From Caenorhabditis remanei (taxonomy: Eukaryota; Nematoda; Chromadorea; Rhabditida; Rhabditidae): a stretch of 64,000 nucleotides of DNA. The stretch lies in assembly GCF_010183535.1 (NCBI RefSeq), contig NW_026526025.1, positions 124,001-188,000 on the forward strand. Direction: 5' to 3'. The position numbers and the translations under genes are program-made. The notes under the pieces are model-generated. The model had not been told where the DNA came from. It saw nothing but the letters and a program-made list of their open reading frames with translations, and did no database searches. This document shows positions 46,687-55,790 of this stretch, piece by piece. Within the stretch, counting starts at the first letter, position 1. Every line of letters begins with the position of its first letter.

Positions 46687-48420
46687 TCACTTATCGTCAT
46701 GTCCTGCGGGCTTTCCATCTGAAATAGACTGAAATAAAGTGCGAATTCAGTCACTGGCCAAGTGTTCCAACAATCGTGATTCTTGGAACATGCCCTCCCC
46801 GTAAGATACTCACCCTTCTCTGGTTTTTCGACACGCTGGGCATGGACATCCAAAACCTTGCCTTGTTCTTCTTCCAATTCAAGTTGTTTGAACATGTAGC
46901 TTAGAGCCTCTTTCTGGAAGAAATATAACCAATACATGCATATTGTATCTCTATATATGTACCTGCACATCTCTGATAAACTTTCGATCATCTCTCGGAA
47001 TTGTAGCCATGAGAGCAGTTATGGTTGCCTCAGCAATGGCAGCAACAAGATCGTGCAATTTGACATCGTTTTGAACTATGCTGTGAAGCCATCCGAGGTT
47101 GAGCAATGCTCTGAGCATCCATACTGGCAGAGCCGGCAAGTTCATATTTCCAAATACGTAAACCGGCAAGTTAAACGCTGCAGAAAGTTCTTTGTACTCG
47201 TCATAACCAACCATATCATCTGAAGACCGGCTATGGTACATTATGTCGACCTTCGTTTTTTTGCCATTGTGGAAAGTGGGGTAAGTTTGATTCACAAGAA
47301 CAGAGAGATTGACAACAGCGTGAAACGCCATGTAGTCGCCCTAAATATTCAAACAAATATTACTTAAAATGGAATTTGACTGCTCACACTTGGACGTTGA
47401 GTACAATCACCGATGACCTCAATGATATGGGATCTAACACTTAGTAAAACTCCTTCCCAATTCACGCCGCAAACTAAGTGTTGAAACAAGTGCAGTGTGG
47501 CCTGTTCTTTGCTGATGATTGGGGTACTCATAGCATCAAGAACTTTGAACGGTGTACCCGTCATTTCAAGTGATCTCCATCCGATGACATGAACGGGATC
47601 GTCAACAAGCTGAAAGAATAAGTAATTCACTTGGAGTTCTATATTTTAATTGCATACTGTCAGTAACGACTTGTCAACATCATATTCTTTGAGCAAATTG
47701 TCCAAGTCGTCGAGCGTGATAGTGGAAAAAACTTGAACGAGTGGATTGAACCTTTTGAAAATCTTATCTTGCTCATCTGAAATGTTTGTTTGCTTTACAC
47801 ACAGGTCTTGCATGTGAAACTCTAGCATCAATTCAATATTCTGACCTGCAGCGTTCTCAAAAGGCATTCCTTGTTGTTCCCTCAAAAGTGGGATCATAAT
47901 CGACACCTCATCAGTAAAAACTCGAGAACCCCTTGGTTGCTCGTCGCCCTTCACAACTGATGAGATTACACGAAGGTAAAATTTCTTCTGGACACCACCG
48001 CCATGCTGAAAATGAACTTTATTTCTAAATGTTGAATTTTAAAAAACTATTACCATTTTCAGCATCTGTGCAAACGTCTCAAGGGTCCCGAAGAAGTCTG
48101 CACACGCTTTCCACGTGAATCCCGGAAAACGCGATTCCACTTGTTCGACTGCACGCAATTCGTCGTAATCGATCAGAAAATAATCCATTTTCTGAGTTCT
48201 GCGAATGTCTTCTGGGAGTGCATAGTGACTGGGAAGCAGCTGAAGAGATTTTTCATCTGAGATCACCCAGTTGGTCTGTAATTACGTAATTAAATCAAAC
48301 GTTTATGCAATATTAACTCACCAACGAGTTGGGATACTTCGGATCTTTTCCGAGTGTCTTACCAGACATTGAAAAAATGTTCCATTTGGTATCGTCGTTT
48401 TTATGCGTTGGTTCCGACAT
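46687..48420 (-). CDS. Intact seven-exon protein, family not recognised
   Basis: Exons 48420-48322, 48275-48054, 48005-47658, 47609-47388, 47340-46963, 46913-46814 and 46718-46687 join with consistent phases and standard splice sites to 466 residues. The protein starts MSEPTHKNDDTKWN and has no signal peptide; the composition is that of a soluble, mixed alpha/beta protein. Notable stretches are WVISDEKSLQLLPSHYALP, DYFLIDYDELRAVEQVE and, in exon 5, DYMAFHAVVNLSVLVNQTYP. The C-terminus is hydrophilic (EKDGKPAGHDDK). The ATG lies 6 bp after an acceptor-like ttgtcag, so it may be trans-spliced. I cannot assign a function. Confidence 0.75.
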
Positions 48421-49840
48421 TGCCACCTGACAAAACAACCTTTAAATGAGCGATACGAACAAAACGCAGCAAAATTGAAACAAAAATACGCCGAAAACAA
48501 AAAATCGATTAAAAATCGTATGCAAAAACAGACAAAGAAGCAAAACTTAAAACGAATAGAGAGAAGGTCGGACAACAAGGACAAATAGATAGAAAAAAAC
48601 GGATGTCTCGCCTTTGAATGAATACATTCTGTTCGCCAAATGCGGTGGTCCAGTGGAGCGCACTTGCACACTTTTCTTGCGACGCGAGAGAAGGGGTCGT
48701 TCACCCTACAGTGCTCTGGGAAGATCGTCATTCTAGAAGGCAGAGTAGGTACGGTGTGTATTCATTCCGCACATAATATCCAAGAGCAAAAATGAACAGA
48801 AACTTGTTCGGGCTTAGTTTCTTTGAGTTCACATGTTAATCTCATTAAAATGACAAGTGTAAAAATGTGACACAACGATGGTGACAATCTGTGAAAGATG
48901 TTGAAATATATACATAGCGAGCTATTTTACAGAAAACTGAACATCTTTTCAAATAAACAAAGGGTTAATTACAGCTAGTCGACGACCTAAACTGGTTGAT
49001 GGGATGTGTTTAGTTTGTGAACACTGGTGTCCACTTCAAAACGCTCAGTGTTAGCGGGGGTGTGAACTTTCATGATTGTGAGATTTCTTTTGAATATGAG
49101 TTTTCCAATATCGTTATTTCTTCAACTGTTTCTAGTTTTCAGCTTACCATTTAGTTTTCAGCTTACCAATGCGCATATGTTTTTCCAAGTACTTTCCTCA
49201 ATTACTTGTGAAAAACATTAAAACAACCATATATTGCTTGACATCATCCAAATTTCTTTTTCTTTTTTTGTAAATATATCTTCGACATGCAGTTGACTTT
49301 ATTACCTAGAATCTTATCAGTCCGGTCTTTACTTTTCAGTATTTTTCAGCGTGGTGACAAACAATTATTGTCAAAAAATTCAAATAAAAGGAAAAAAGTC
49401 AGAGTTTATACAAAACTGGTAGTTGCGACGGTTTTAGTGAAATGGCAAATAACAAAGACAATTTCATCCGAATGACTCAAGATAATTTCTGATTTATAGG
49501 TGCATTGTAGCTTACTGCAGGTGATACAGATCTTCATTTGCTGAAATGCACGACACAAATCAAAGTGCAGTTTTTTTTTGAAATATCTTGTTTTGTTGTG
49601 ATTCAACCTATTCTGAATTATTAAATCTTTCTCAATGTGGGTCTCAGGACATTGTAATCTCTAATTTTTAACTCAAGACAGAACCTCTAATGTTGACTTT
49701 TTTCAAACAGGTGGGAGGAGCCTCCGAAAAAGTCAGAGATCAATAAGAGAAGTATGGGAGCTTGTTAGGACACAAAGTGTAGTTTGATCTTTGATCTCTG
49801 GCCATTCTCTAGTCTGGCCAACTACACTGTCCCACAAGCC
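48421..49840. other. Intergenic
   Basis: 48600-48760 is relatively GC-rich and may contain the promoter of the seven-exon gene. The remaining sequence is AT-rich with no genes seen. Confidence 0.4.
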
Positions 49841-49935
49841 TATCCTTAATGAGGTGCCTATCGCTAAGCCTATCCTTAATGAGGTGCCTAAGCCTATCCT
49901 TAATGAGGTGCCTAAGCCTATCCTTAATGAGGTAT
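49841..49935. repeat. Tandem repeat, 24-bp unit
   Basis: The unit 'cctatccttaatgaggtgcc' plus 'taag' occurs four times in a row, the first spaced slightly wider. Confidence 0.9.
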
Positions 49936-50095
49936 GGAATTTCAGAATTTTCAGAATTTTCAGATTTTCAGAATTTTCAGATTTTCAGATTTTTCAGATT
50001 TTCAGATTTTTCAGCAATTTCAGCAATTTCAGCAATTTCAGAATTTCAGCAATTTCAGATTTTCAGAATTTCAGATTTTCAGATTTTTTGGAAAT
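49936..50095. repeat. Simple TTTCAGAATTTTCAG-type repeat
   Basis: Irregular runs of ttcagattttcag and ttcagcaatttcag. They look like splice acceptors and create open frames rich in Phe, Asp and Ser; these are not genes. Confidence 0.9.
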
Positions 50096-50097
50096 TC

Positions 50098-50185
50098 ATT
50101 TAGAGCCCCGGGTGGGTGTCGAACCGGCGGAGGGGAACCGACTGCCAGTTGGACACACAACCGGGTGCGCCAACTGTGTAACCTA
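50098..50185 (-). other. tRNA-like sequence, possible SINE head
   Basis: On the minus strand: an A-box-like AGTTGGCGCACCCGG, then a B-box-like CCGGTTCGACACCCACC. It is followed on that strand by the ctgaaaat-type simple repeat, which could be its tail. It has no matched acceptor stem, so a functional tRNA is unlikely. Confidence 0.5.
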
Positions 50186-50204
50186 GACTGAGGGGTTAGA
50201 TGAT

Positions 50205-50650
50205 ATTTATATACCGAGCGCGCGCGCCCCCTCGCGAGGGCGCCTCGCCCCCTCGAGGGTCGCCCGGTGTGTGGAGAGAGGGGAATGTCTCTGCGTCTCT
50301 CATACCGGGCGCGTCTCTCTCGTTGGCACCCCCTCGATGGGAGCCCGGTGTGGGGAGAGAGAAGGCAACTCTGCGTCTCTCATACCAGATGGAGGCCGGT
50401 GCCCGCTCCTTCGAAGTTTCTCGAAGTTTTCTTTGTGTCTCTCATGGGAAGATCGTCTCTCGTCTCGGCTCCCCCTTTCTCGGCGTCTCTCAGAAGATAT
50501 CATTGCGTCGCGCTCTCTCGTTTCTGAGGGAATCTCTCTCCTTCAGGGAAACGTGGCTTGAACACCCCACATCTTCAAGGAAACGTAGCTTAAACCCCCC
50601 ACATCTTCAAGGAAACGTGGCTTAAACCCCCCACATCTGAAATTAAGGAG
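50205..50650. repeat. GC-rich tandem repeats next to the Maverick
   Basis: Two to three units of about 105 bp share 'cccctcga.gg', 'gcccggtgtg', 'ggagagag' and 'ctctgcgtctctcatacc'. From 50560 three units of about 34 bp share 'aaggaaacgtggcttaaacccccc'. Several open frames here are composition artefacts. Because they lie against the last Maverick gene they might belong to its terminal inverted repeat; the other terminus is outside the window. Confidence 0.65.
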
Positions 50651-50728
50651 AAAACATTTTTCAACATAACCAAATTTATTCGAAACCTTTGAATAATTAT
50701 ACGTTTAAAAATCTTGGGACATTTATAA

Positions 50729-51410
50729 TCAATAATCTTCGGGTTCGTCTTTTGGATCGATTGTTGGCATTGGAGGCATTGGAGACATTGTTGGCATTGG
50801 AGGCATCGATTGGTTGTTATGCAAATTGTGAGTTGGGTACATTGGTGGAGGGAATGTTGTCGGGAAGAATGGTGGAGGCGTTGGCAAGAAGAATGTCCAG
50901 ATGCACTGTTGCGGGAGTTGTGGAGGCGGCAAGGTCTGAAACTTCACAAGTATGTAAACAGAAATGTCTAATCTACCCCTATAAATGACGTCCCAATGAC
51001 TAATTTCCCCATAAATGGTGCCCCAATGGTCAATTTCCCCCTATAAATTACCTGCATTGGTCCAATTGGTGCCGCAGATTGTTGTGGTGGTTGTCCAATT
51101 CGTATCATGGCCGGAGGTGGTGTTGTTGGCATAGGGGCTGGCTGAAAATTTATAAGTTTTCATTTCTAATTTCACCCCATAAATGATCCCCCCATGTCTG
51201 AATTCCCCTATAAGTTACCTGGAAACTGCCGTTTGGAAATATTTCGTTGAATCTGTCGAGTAATGAGCGTGACTGAAAAATAATCTATATACAAGAAATT
51301 TGAAAATTTTTTAATTTTACCTCCGACGATTCAACCTTATTCCGCTGAGCGTGATGCCATATTGGGCATGCATCTTGTGTCCGGTGAAACGCATTCTTGC
51401 TGCGTTTCAT
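50729..51410 (-). CDS. Maverick proline-rich small protein
   Basis: Four exons (51410-51321, 51272-51218, 51141-51052, 50935-50729). The N-terminus is basic with a Cys/His set (ACPIWHHAQ), followed by SRSLLDRFNEIFPNG; the second half is almost only Pro, Met, Thr and Gln (MPPMPTMSPMPPMPT) and ends DEPEDY. The composition suggests a disordered protein; late-domain-like or scaffold roles are speculation. Introns 2 and 3 contain tandem 'cccctataaatga..cccaatg' units. It is the outermost gene of the leftward block. Not recognised in other Mavericks from memory. Confidence 0.6.
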
Positions 51411-51474
51411 ATTGCCTCATCCAAGGCATCCAGGAGTTGGGCAACTTGAGACCGAGAGTGCCTTTCCTCTCAAA

Positions 51475-51925
51475 TCATCTGAAGACGCATAATGAATATT
51501 TTCAAAAACTTTGAAAAGGCTTACCCAGCTCGATTGGGCTCTTCCAAGACATACGCAAAATTGGAATAACGGGAAGGGAAGAAATTGTGGACGAATTCAT
51601 TTTGCAGGTTCGCAAAGTGGTGAATGAATGATTGGAAGTCGTTTTCGAGGACTGTTTGTGTAAAGTGCATCCTCCCTCCTTCTGCCAGCTCATGATTGAA
51701 AGCGATGACTGTTCACCCAGAAGCGACATGATGCTTACCGAGTGCGTCTTTGTAAATTTTGATTGTACCCACAAGAGTCATATTCTCGAACTTGTCGTCC
51801 AAAAGTGGGATCATTTGTGGATATGGCTTAAATCCTGTGGTGCGCTGATCCTGTGGTGGGAAGGGCATTACAGGAGATAGTGGTGGAGATTGTGGATCTG
51901 TTGGGAGTGGAGTTTCGTCAAACAT
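51475..51925 (-). CDS. Maverick small protein of unknown function
   Basis: Exon 1 (51925-51739) encodes a Pro-rich N-terminus (TDPQSPPLSPVMPFPP) and DDKFENMTLVGTIKIY; exon 2 (51708-51525) encodes FNHELAEGG, then an aromatic/helical segment (FIHHFANLQNEFVHNFF). The frame closes at the start of a third exon (51478-51475), giving about 124 residues; the last border is uncertain. A TATA box lies 34 bp upstream of the ATG. No family recognised. Confidence 0.55.
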
Positions 51926-51943
51926 GGTGAATGAGTGAATGTT

Positions 51944-52435
51944 TCAGGCTGCCAACGGTTTATATACCCTACACTCGCACCGTTTCAGATGATTTTTGAC
52001 CCATTTCTTGACTAGTCTATCATTATTCGCCAAATTTCTGGAAAAGGGGGCTCTGATCTTCTTGTTGGACTGTTTCATCGCTTTCCTGATCAAGAAGTAT
52101 ATGCAGTAGAATCCACACACGTCCGAGAGGAGTCCTTGTACGGGGGAGTCAAAGACTTTTTTCCACTTGACACAGTTTTTGGTGAAAAATTCCCGAAACT
52201 CTGATTGTGGGTCTTCACCACTGCTATCCATAAAATAACCAAAGTTTCGGTCGTCAACCCAGAGAGCTACCCAATGTTCTCCAGAATCATCACTAGGCGC
52301 TGTATTCCAGATAAATGAGCATGGTCAGCGGAAAATTGTTGGGTGTTGATCACATGGAAAGACTCCAGAAAAGTGTGGTCGTGTAATTTTGCATGTGCTA
52401 AGAAACAAATCCAACTGACTGGTGGATAGAGCCAT
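51944..52435 (-). pseudogene. Maverick adenovirus-type cysteine protease, one nonsense change
   Basis: The 164-codon frame has the Ulp1/adenain layout: His in GEHWVALWVDD, acidic residue in GYFMDSSGEDP, Gln in PVQG, nucleophile Cys in SDVCGFYCIYF. Such proteases process capsid precursors in Polintons and adenoviruses. An in-frame TGA at 52327-52325 falls at codon 37, between the N-terminal segment and the catalytic part. From the next Met (within FMDSS) only a piece lacking the His could be made, so the gene is probably inactive unless the stop is read through. The start lies 7 bp after the stop codon of the upstream gene. Confidence 0.82.
51959..51968 (-). promoter_or_regulatory. TATA box of leftward Maverick gene
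   Basis: The minus strand reads GGTATATAAA, 34 bp before the ATG at 51925. The spacing would place the start of transcription almost at the ATG, leaving a very short leader. Confidence 0.5.
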
Positions 52436-52442
52436 AGTTTAT

Positions 52443-52966
52443 TCAGAAAACACGGTAACGGAACCAAACAGTTTCAATGGGGAACATGGAACCCGATGGG
52501 TCACGCAAAAGGGGGGAATTTGGGTAATTTAGGCGAATCTTGTATTTTTCCTCAAAGTAGTGCTTGATTGAGACTTGGCGACGACGTGGTTGAGGTTTTG
52601 AAACCGACTTGTTGACAAAGTGGTGGGAATGTGGTGTTGCGTCTCTGAAAATTGATAATGAGGTTGGAATGTGTGGAAACGAAAACTTACAGGCTCAATT
52701 CTGATCCAGGGGGAATTATGAAGCCATTGCATGAATTCCAAATTTTGGTTGGTCCCAATTCATGCATTTTGCGATTCATCTCCCGAATTTGTTGCGCAGA
52801 AATTCTCTCGACACGACCCATCATCATCATATAGGTTGCCAAGTTGATGTCGACATACTGAAAATTGAAAGATAAATTTTGAAGACGTGCGTGGTTGGCT
52901 TACCCCTGGTTCTGGCGGTGTGTAGTCAGGTGGGAGAGTAATTGGGCGAGCCGTTCCTGGTAGCAT
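52443..52966 (-). CDS. Maverick cargo gene with Argonaute PAZ-like C-terminus
   Basis: Exons 52966-52904, 52857-52691 and 52644-52443 join in frame to 143 residues. The N-terminal half (PITLPPDYTPPEPG, then MMMMGRVERISAQQIREMN) is not recognised. The last 55 residues contain VSIKHYFEEKYKIRLNYP, then NSPLLRDP, then MFPIETVWF. This matches the second half of PAZ domains in Argonautes, where 'v.dYFk.kY.i.L.yP..Pl' is followed by 'yfPmE'. There is no MID or PIWI domain. The gene has its own TATA box 30 bp before the ATG and fits tightly between capsid and protease genes, so it belongs to the element. PAZ identity is by eye; if right, an RNA-silencing decoy is one possible role (inference). Confidence 0.6.
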
Positions 52967-52995
52967 GACTGGTGCTTGTGCACAAGTGCGCGATC

Positions 52996-53021
52996 ACTTT
53001 TATACTAGTGCCTATGAGTCA
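52996..53021 (-). promoter_or_regulatory. AP-1 site plus TATA box before PAZ-like gene
   Basis: The minus strand reads TGACTCA (53021-53015), then ten bases later TATAAAAG ending 30 bp before the ATG at 52966. The AP-1 site overlaps the last codons of the capsid gene. The pairing resembles the bZIP cluster near the polymerase. Confidence 0.45.
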
Positions 53022-54287
53022 TCACCACATTGCGGAAACCATCAACAGTGATCATCCCGTCAAATTGCGACAAAACAAGCGCGTTCAGGCCTCCCGTCGG
53101 TGTCTTCTCATTGAACTTGATGAAAAGTTGAGTGCTTCCGCTCTGTAGCAGTTCCCATGAATTTGAAGCATCAATCGCTGCAAGGTTGAAGACGTAGAAT
53201 GCAAAGCCGCTTCGGAACATTTTGTAGGTGATTCGTGGACATGATTTGCTGGTCACACACCCAAGCTCTTCGTATAGTCTGGTGAATGCCTGGGCATAAT
53301 TTTTGTTGTTAAAGTCGCACTGAATCGGCTGTGGAGGATAAACTGTTCCGGCAACGTCCAATTGAATTTGGGCCAAGTTGTGGTGTGCAAAATTGAAACA
53401 ATTCTTTGAAAATTTTCCTTCCATTGCTTCAGGGGAAATCAGACCAATGATAACTCGGCGTGGCAAGATCTTGATCTTGGTAGAGCATGTTGAATGGGAG
53501 CTCCATTCGTCCTTCAGGAATCGAAATCACCTTTACCTTCGTGACAGTGAATGGATACCGAGCCGGCGTGGTTCTGAGACGATTTTCCAGGGCAATCGAT
53601 GCTGACGCGACAACCTCAATAGCTCTCATATGTAGTTTCAGGTCAGTGATGTACATTCTGGCTGGTCCATCTTCCTCAACGCATTCCAGACAGAAGGCAT
53701 CAGTGTTTCGGTACAGAGTCAATTGAATGTTAATGTGTGGAACCAAGAGACGGTCGGTTTGGAATGGTTCCAAGAAGAGTGGTGTGCAAATGTCAAGACC
53801 GTCATCACCCGAAACTGTCCTTTTGGCCGGGTTCACAGTGCTCAAATCTTCCTCATCGTTGATCCAGCGTGCAGCTCCAAGAAAGCCTTCCTTGGTTTCA
53901 TCGTTTTCGCCTAAAAGTGTTTGAATGTACGCTTTGTAGGCGTAGTGCGACGAGTCGTAGACGGGGACGTTGTTATACGAGAGCTTGACTTGGTTGAAGA
54001 ATGTGGCCCCAATGAAAATTGGAATGAGAGACGACTACCGGTTTTCCGTCAATCTTCTTCTTGAGACCAGCCAAATGAACTTTGAATGAAAGGTAGGTTT
54101 TGTTGAGTTGGAAGAAGTGGGCACTATCAAAAATGTTGAATGTGTAGGGACTTTTAGCGTCAATTGGGTTTGATGTGGGGAATGTCATCCATTTTCCCTT
54201 GTTGAATGCAACTTGACTGGGTGGTGTATCGAAAAGGCAAATGTTGGCTGTAGCACACGGAGTGCTCTTGTCCATCAATTTTGCCAT
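53005..54287 (-). pseudogene. Maverick major capsid protein, two frameshifts
   Basis: Three segments in successive frames make up the double jelly-roll major capsid protein related to worm F54H12.2-type proteins. Segment 1 (54287 to about 54015) contains AHFFQLNKTYLSFKVHLAG. Segment 2 (about 54010-53450) contains ATFFNQVKLSYNNVPVYDS and ITDLKLHMRAIEV. Segment 3 (about 53460-53005) contains LPRRVIIGLISP and the C-terminal jelly roll with GFAFYVFNLAAID. The shifts near 54005-54025 and 53440-53460 are one-base type events; no intron explains them. The gene starts 13 bases inside the end of the preceding gene. The two breaks should abolish capsid assembly. Confidence 0.82.
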
Positions 54288-54781
54288 TTTCCAAAAATAT
54301 CACGTTTGCGGGATGAAGACTTGGCAATGGCACGCTTCTTGCGAGTGATCTTCCGTTTTCCAGATTTTTTGAGCTTCTTGGTGGTTCGTGGTCGTCGTCG
54401 TTTCACAACCTTCTTACGTTTGACTGTTCGTCGTTTACGGCGTCCACCTTTTTGACCAAGTTTGTCGATTGCTCGATTGACAAGTGAATTGTATGAATTT
54501 GAAGCGTTCTTTGACAGCGACTGTTTGAACGAGCCACCAGCCGCCACGTCGTTTGCAACGCGAAGTGAGGAATCCATGACTTCGCGGCCAACTGAGACTC
54601 CTATCCGCTTTAGAAGAGGTACGGCAGAAATGAAGAACTTTCCGAGTAATTGTGAAAACGGGCCATTTCCCCGCTGATAGACACTTCCGGCACGAAATCC
54701 ACCAAAACCTGCTTGATTTGGGTCACACTCAAAGAAGGCAACCCAATCAACAGAGCGATCAGGATCAAAATCAACGTACAT
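54275..54781 (-). CDS. Maverick basic core/minor capsid protein (PX-like)
   Basis: 168 residues. The first part has the GFRAGSVYQRGNGPFSQLLG motif, common in Polinton PX and adenovirus core-type proteins, and an amphipathic helix (LLKRIGVSVGREVMDS). The last 60 residues are extremely rich in Lys and Arg (KVVKRRRPRTTKKLKK), suited to binding DNA inside a capsid. The frame is intact and its end overlaps the capsid start. Confidence 0.75.
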   Translation of the reverse strand: MYVDFDPDRSVDWVAFFECDPNQAGFGGFRAGSVYQRGNGPFSQLLGKFFISAVPLLKRIGVSVGREVMDSSLRVANDVAAGGSFKQSLSKNASNSYNSLVNRAIDKLGQKGGRRKRRTVKRKKVVKRRRPRTTKKLKKSGKRKITRKKRAIAKSSSRKRDIFGKWQN

Positions 54782-54814
54782 CGTAGGAGAGCGCTTTTGT
54801 AACCGATTGAGTGA

Positions 54815-55588
54815 TCAGCCATCAAATGAAATTTTGACTGGTCGGAGGTGTAGCACTATGACCACTTTTCCAGAATTGAAAGGAATGAAATGGTCCCGGT
54901 CGTTCTTGATCTGGATTCCTATACGTGAGACGTCAGTTGGTCGAACTCTGACATATAACGGTTTTGTGAAGGTTTGCTCAACATTGGCTCCATTTCCAGT
55001 GTTCATGCTGATAACCTTTAAAATTGGGACTTTCATGTGACTGATGGTTTGGGGCTCCACGAGGTCTTTAGAATACACATACATCAAATCGGAACCCGAA
55101 AATGTAGAATATTTTCCCAATGTTGGAAAAGTCTTGATTTCACGATCGTGGCCAAGAAAATATGCAAGTCTTGCCGAAAGTTGAACTTGTGACACGCTTT
55201 CGTGTGTCTTGATCAGGATCCGTTTGTAGAGTGGATTATACTCAAAAATTTCGATTGTTGTGTTGGTGGTGTTCAAAATTTTATCCAATTTTGAGGATAG
55301 TGTATGATTCAGAATTTCGGTCAGCTCTTGGGGTGTTGAAAATGTGCAACTTTGAATTTTGCACTTGATTGGTGAATTTGCGAACCACACGACAAACTCG
55401 TTTTCATTCCATCCATTGTCTTCTGGTAGATTGGAAATCAAGTCGTGCGAGGATGGGTAGATGATGGAAGACAAGCCAACTTCAAATTCACGTTCAAAGT
55501 GTATCGGGCTTGGGAGTTGTGTATTGAAATTGGAAATTGATGAAGTTGCCTGGGCATTACTGACTAGGGTGATGTAAAAGTCACTCAT
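54815..55588 (-). CDS. Maverick penton-like minor capsid protein (PY)
   Basis: From the Met at 55588 the protein has 257 residues and begins MSDFYITLVSNAQ; the following TQLPSPIHFEREFEVGLSS has the pattern of Polinton PY and related minor capsid proteins ('f.t.Lp.pi.l.geweVgL.ei'). The remainder alternates hydrophobic residues, consistent with a single jelly roll. The open frame extends 16 codons upstream but overlaps the neighbour there, so I prefer the internal Met. A TATA-like ctatataaa lies about 90 bp before it. Intact. Confidence 0.75.
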   Translation of the reverse strand: MSDFYITLVSNAQATSSISNFNTQLPSPIHFEREFEVGLSSIIYPSSHDLISNLPEDNGWNENEFVVWFANSPIKCKIQSCTFSTPQELTEILNHTLSSKLDKILNTTNTTIEIFEYNPLYKRILIKTHESVSQVQLSARLAYFLGHDREIKTFPTLGKYSTFSGSDLMYVYSKDLVEPQTISHMKVPILKVISMNTGNGANVEQTFTKPLYVRVRPTDVSRIGIQIKNDRDHFIPFNSGKVVIVLHLRPVKISFDG

Positions 55589-55790
55589 GATCTTTGAGTT
55601 TTGGGTTAGGCAAGAGGTAACCAATGCAGGAGCCAAGTACGGTCATCCACTGATGTTGTTGAGTTGGATCAGAATAAATTTTATATAGAGCAACAAGACT
55701 GACAATGTAGACAATGAAAACTTGGGAACAATAGACAATGAGGGCCCTAGAGCAATCTGTGTTTCCACAAGACCACTTTGCGTTATCCAT
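55581..55790 (-). CDS. Maverick small membrane protein
   Basis: 69 residues starting MDNAKWSCGN. One membrane helix (SQVFIVYIVSLVALYKIY) is followed by WMTVLGSCIGYLLPNPKL, a signature that recurs in small Polinton membrane proteins. It overlaps the end of the integrase gene by 8 bases and the start of the penton-like gene by 8 bases. It may sit in a virion or host membrane; the role is not established. Confidence 0.75.
   Translation of the reverse strand: MDNAKWSCGNTDCSRALIVYCSQVFIVYIVSLVALYKIYSDPTQQHQWMTVLGSCIGYLLPNPKLKDHE

Noticed and set aside
49791..50191. Long open frames rich in Phe, Ser and Asp
   Set aside because: They are direct translations of the 24-bp repeat and the ttcag simple repeat in several frames at once.
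50200..50625. Three overlapping open frames of 86-141 codons
   Set aside because: They lie in GC-rich tandem repeats and reflect low stop-codon frequency; no domain and no splice or start context.
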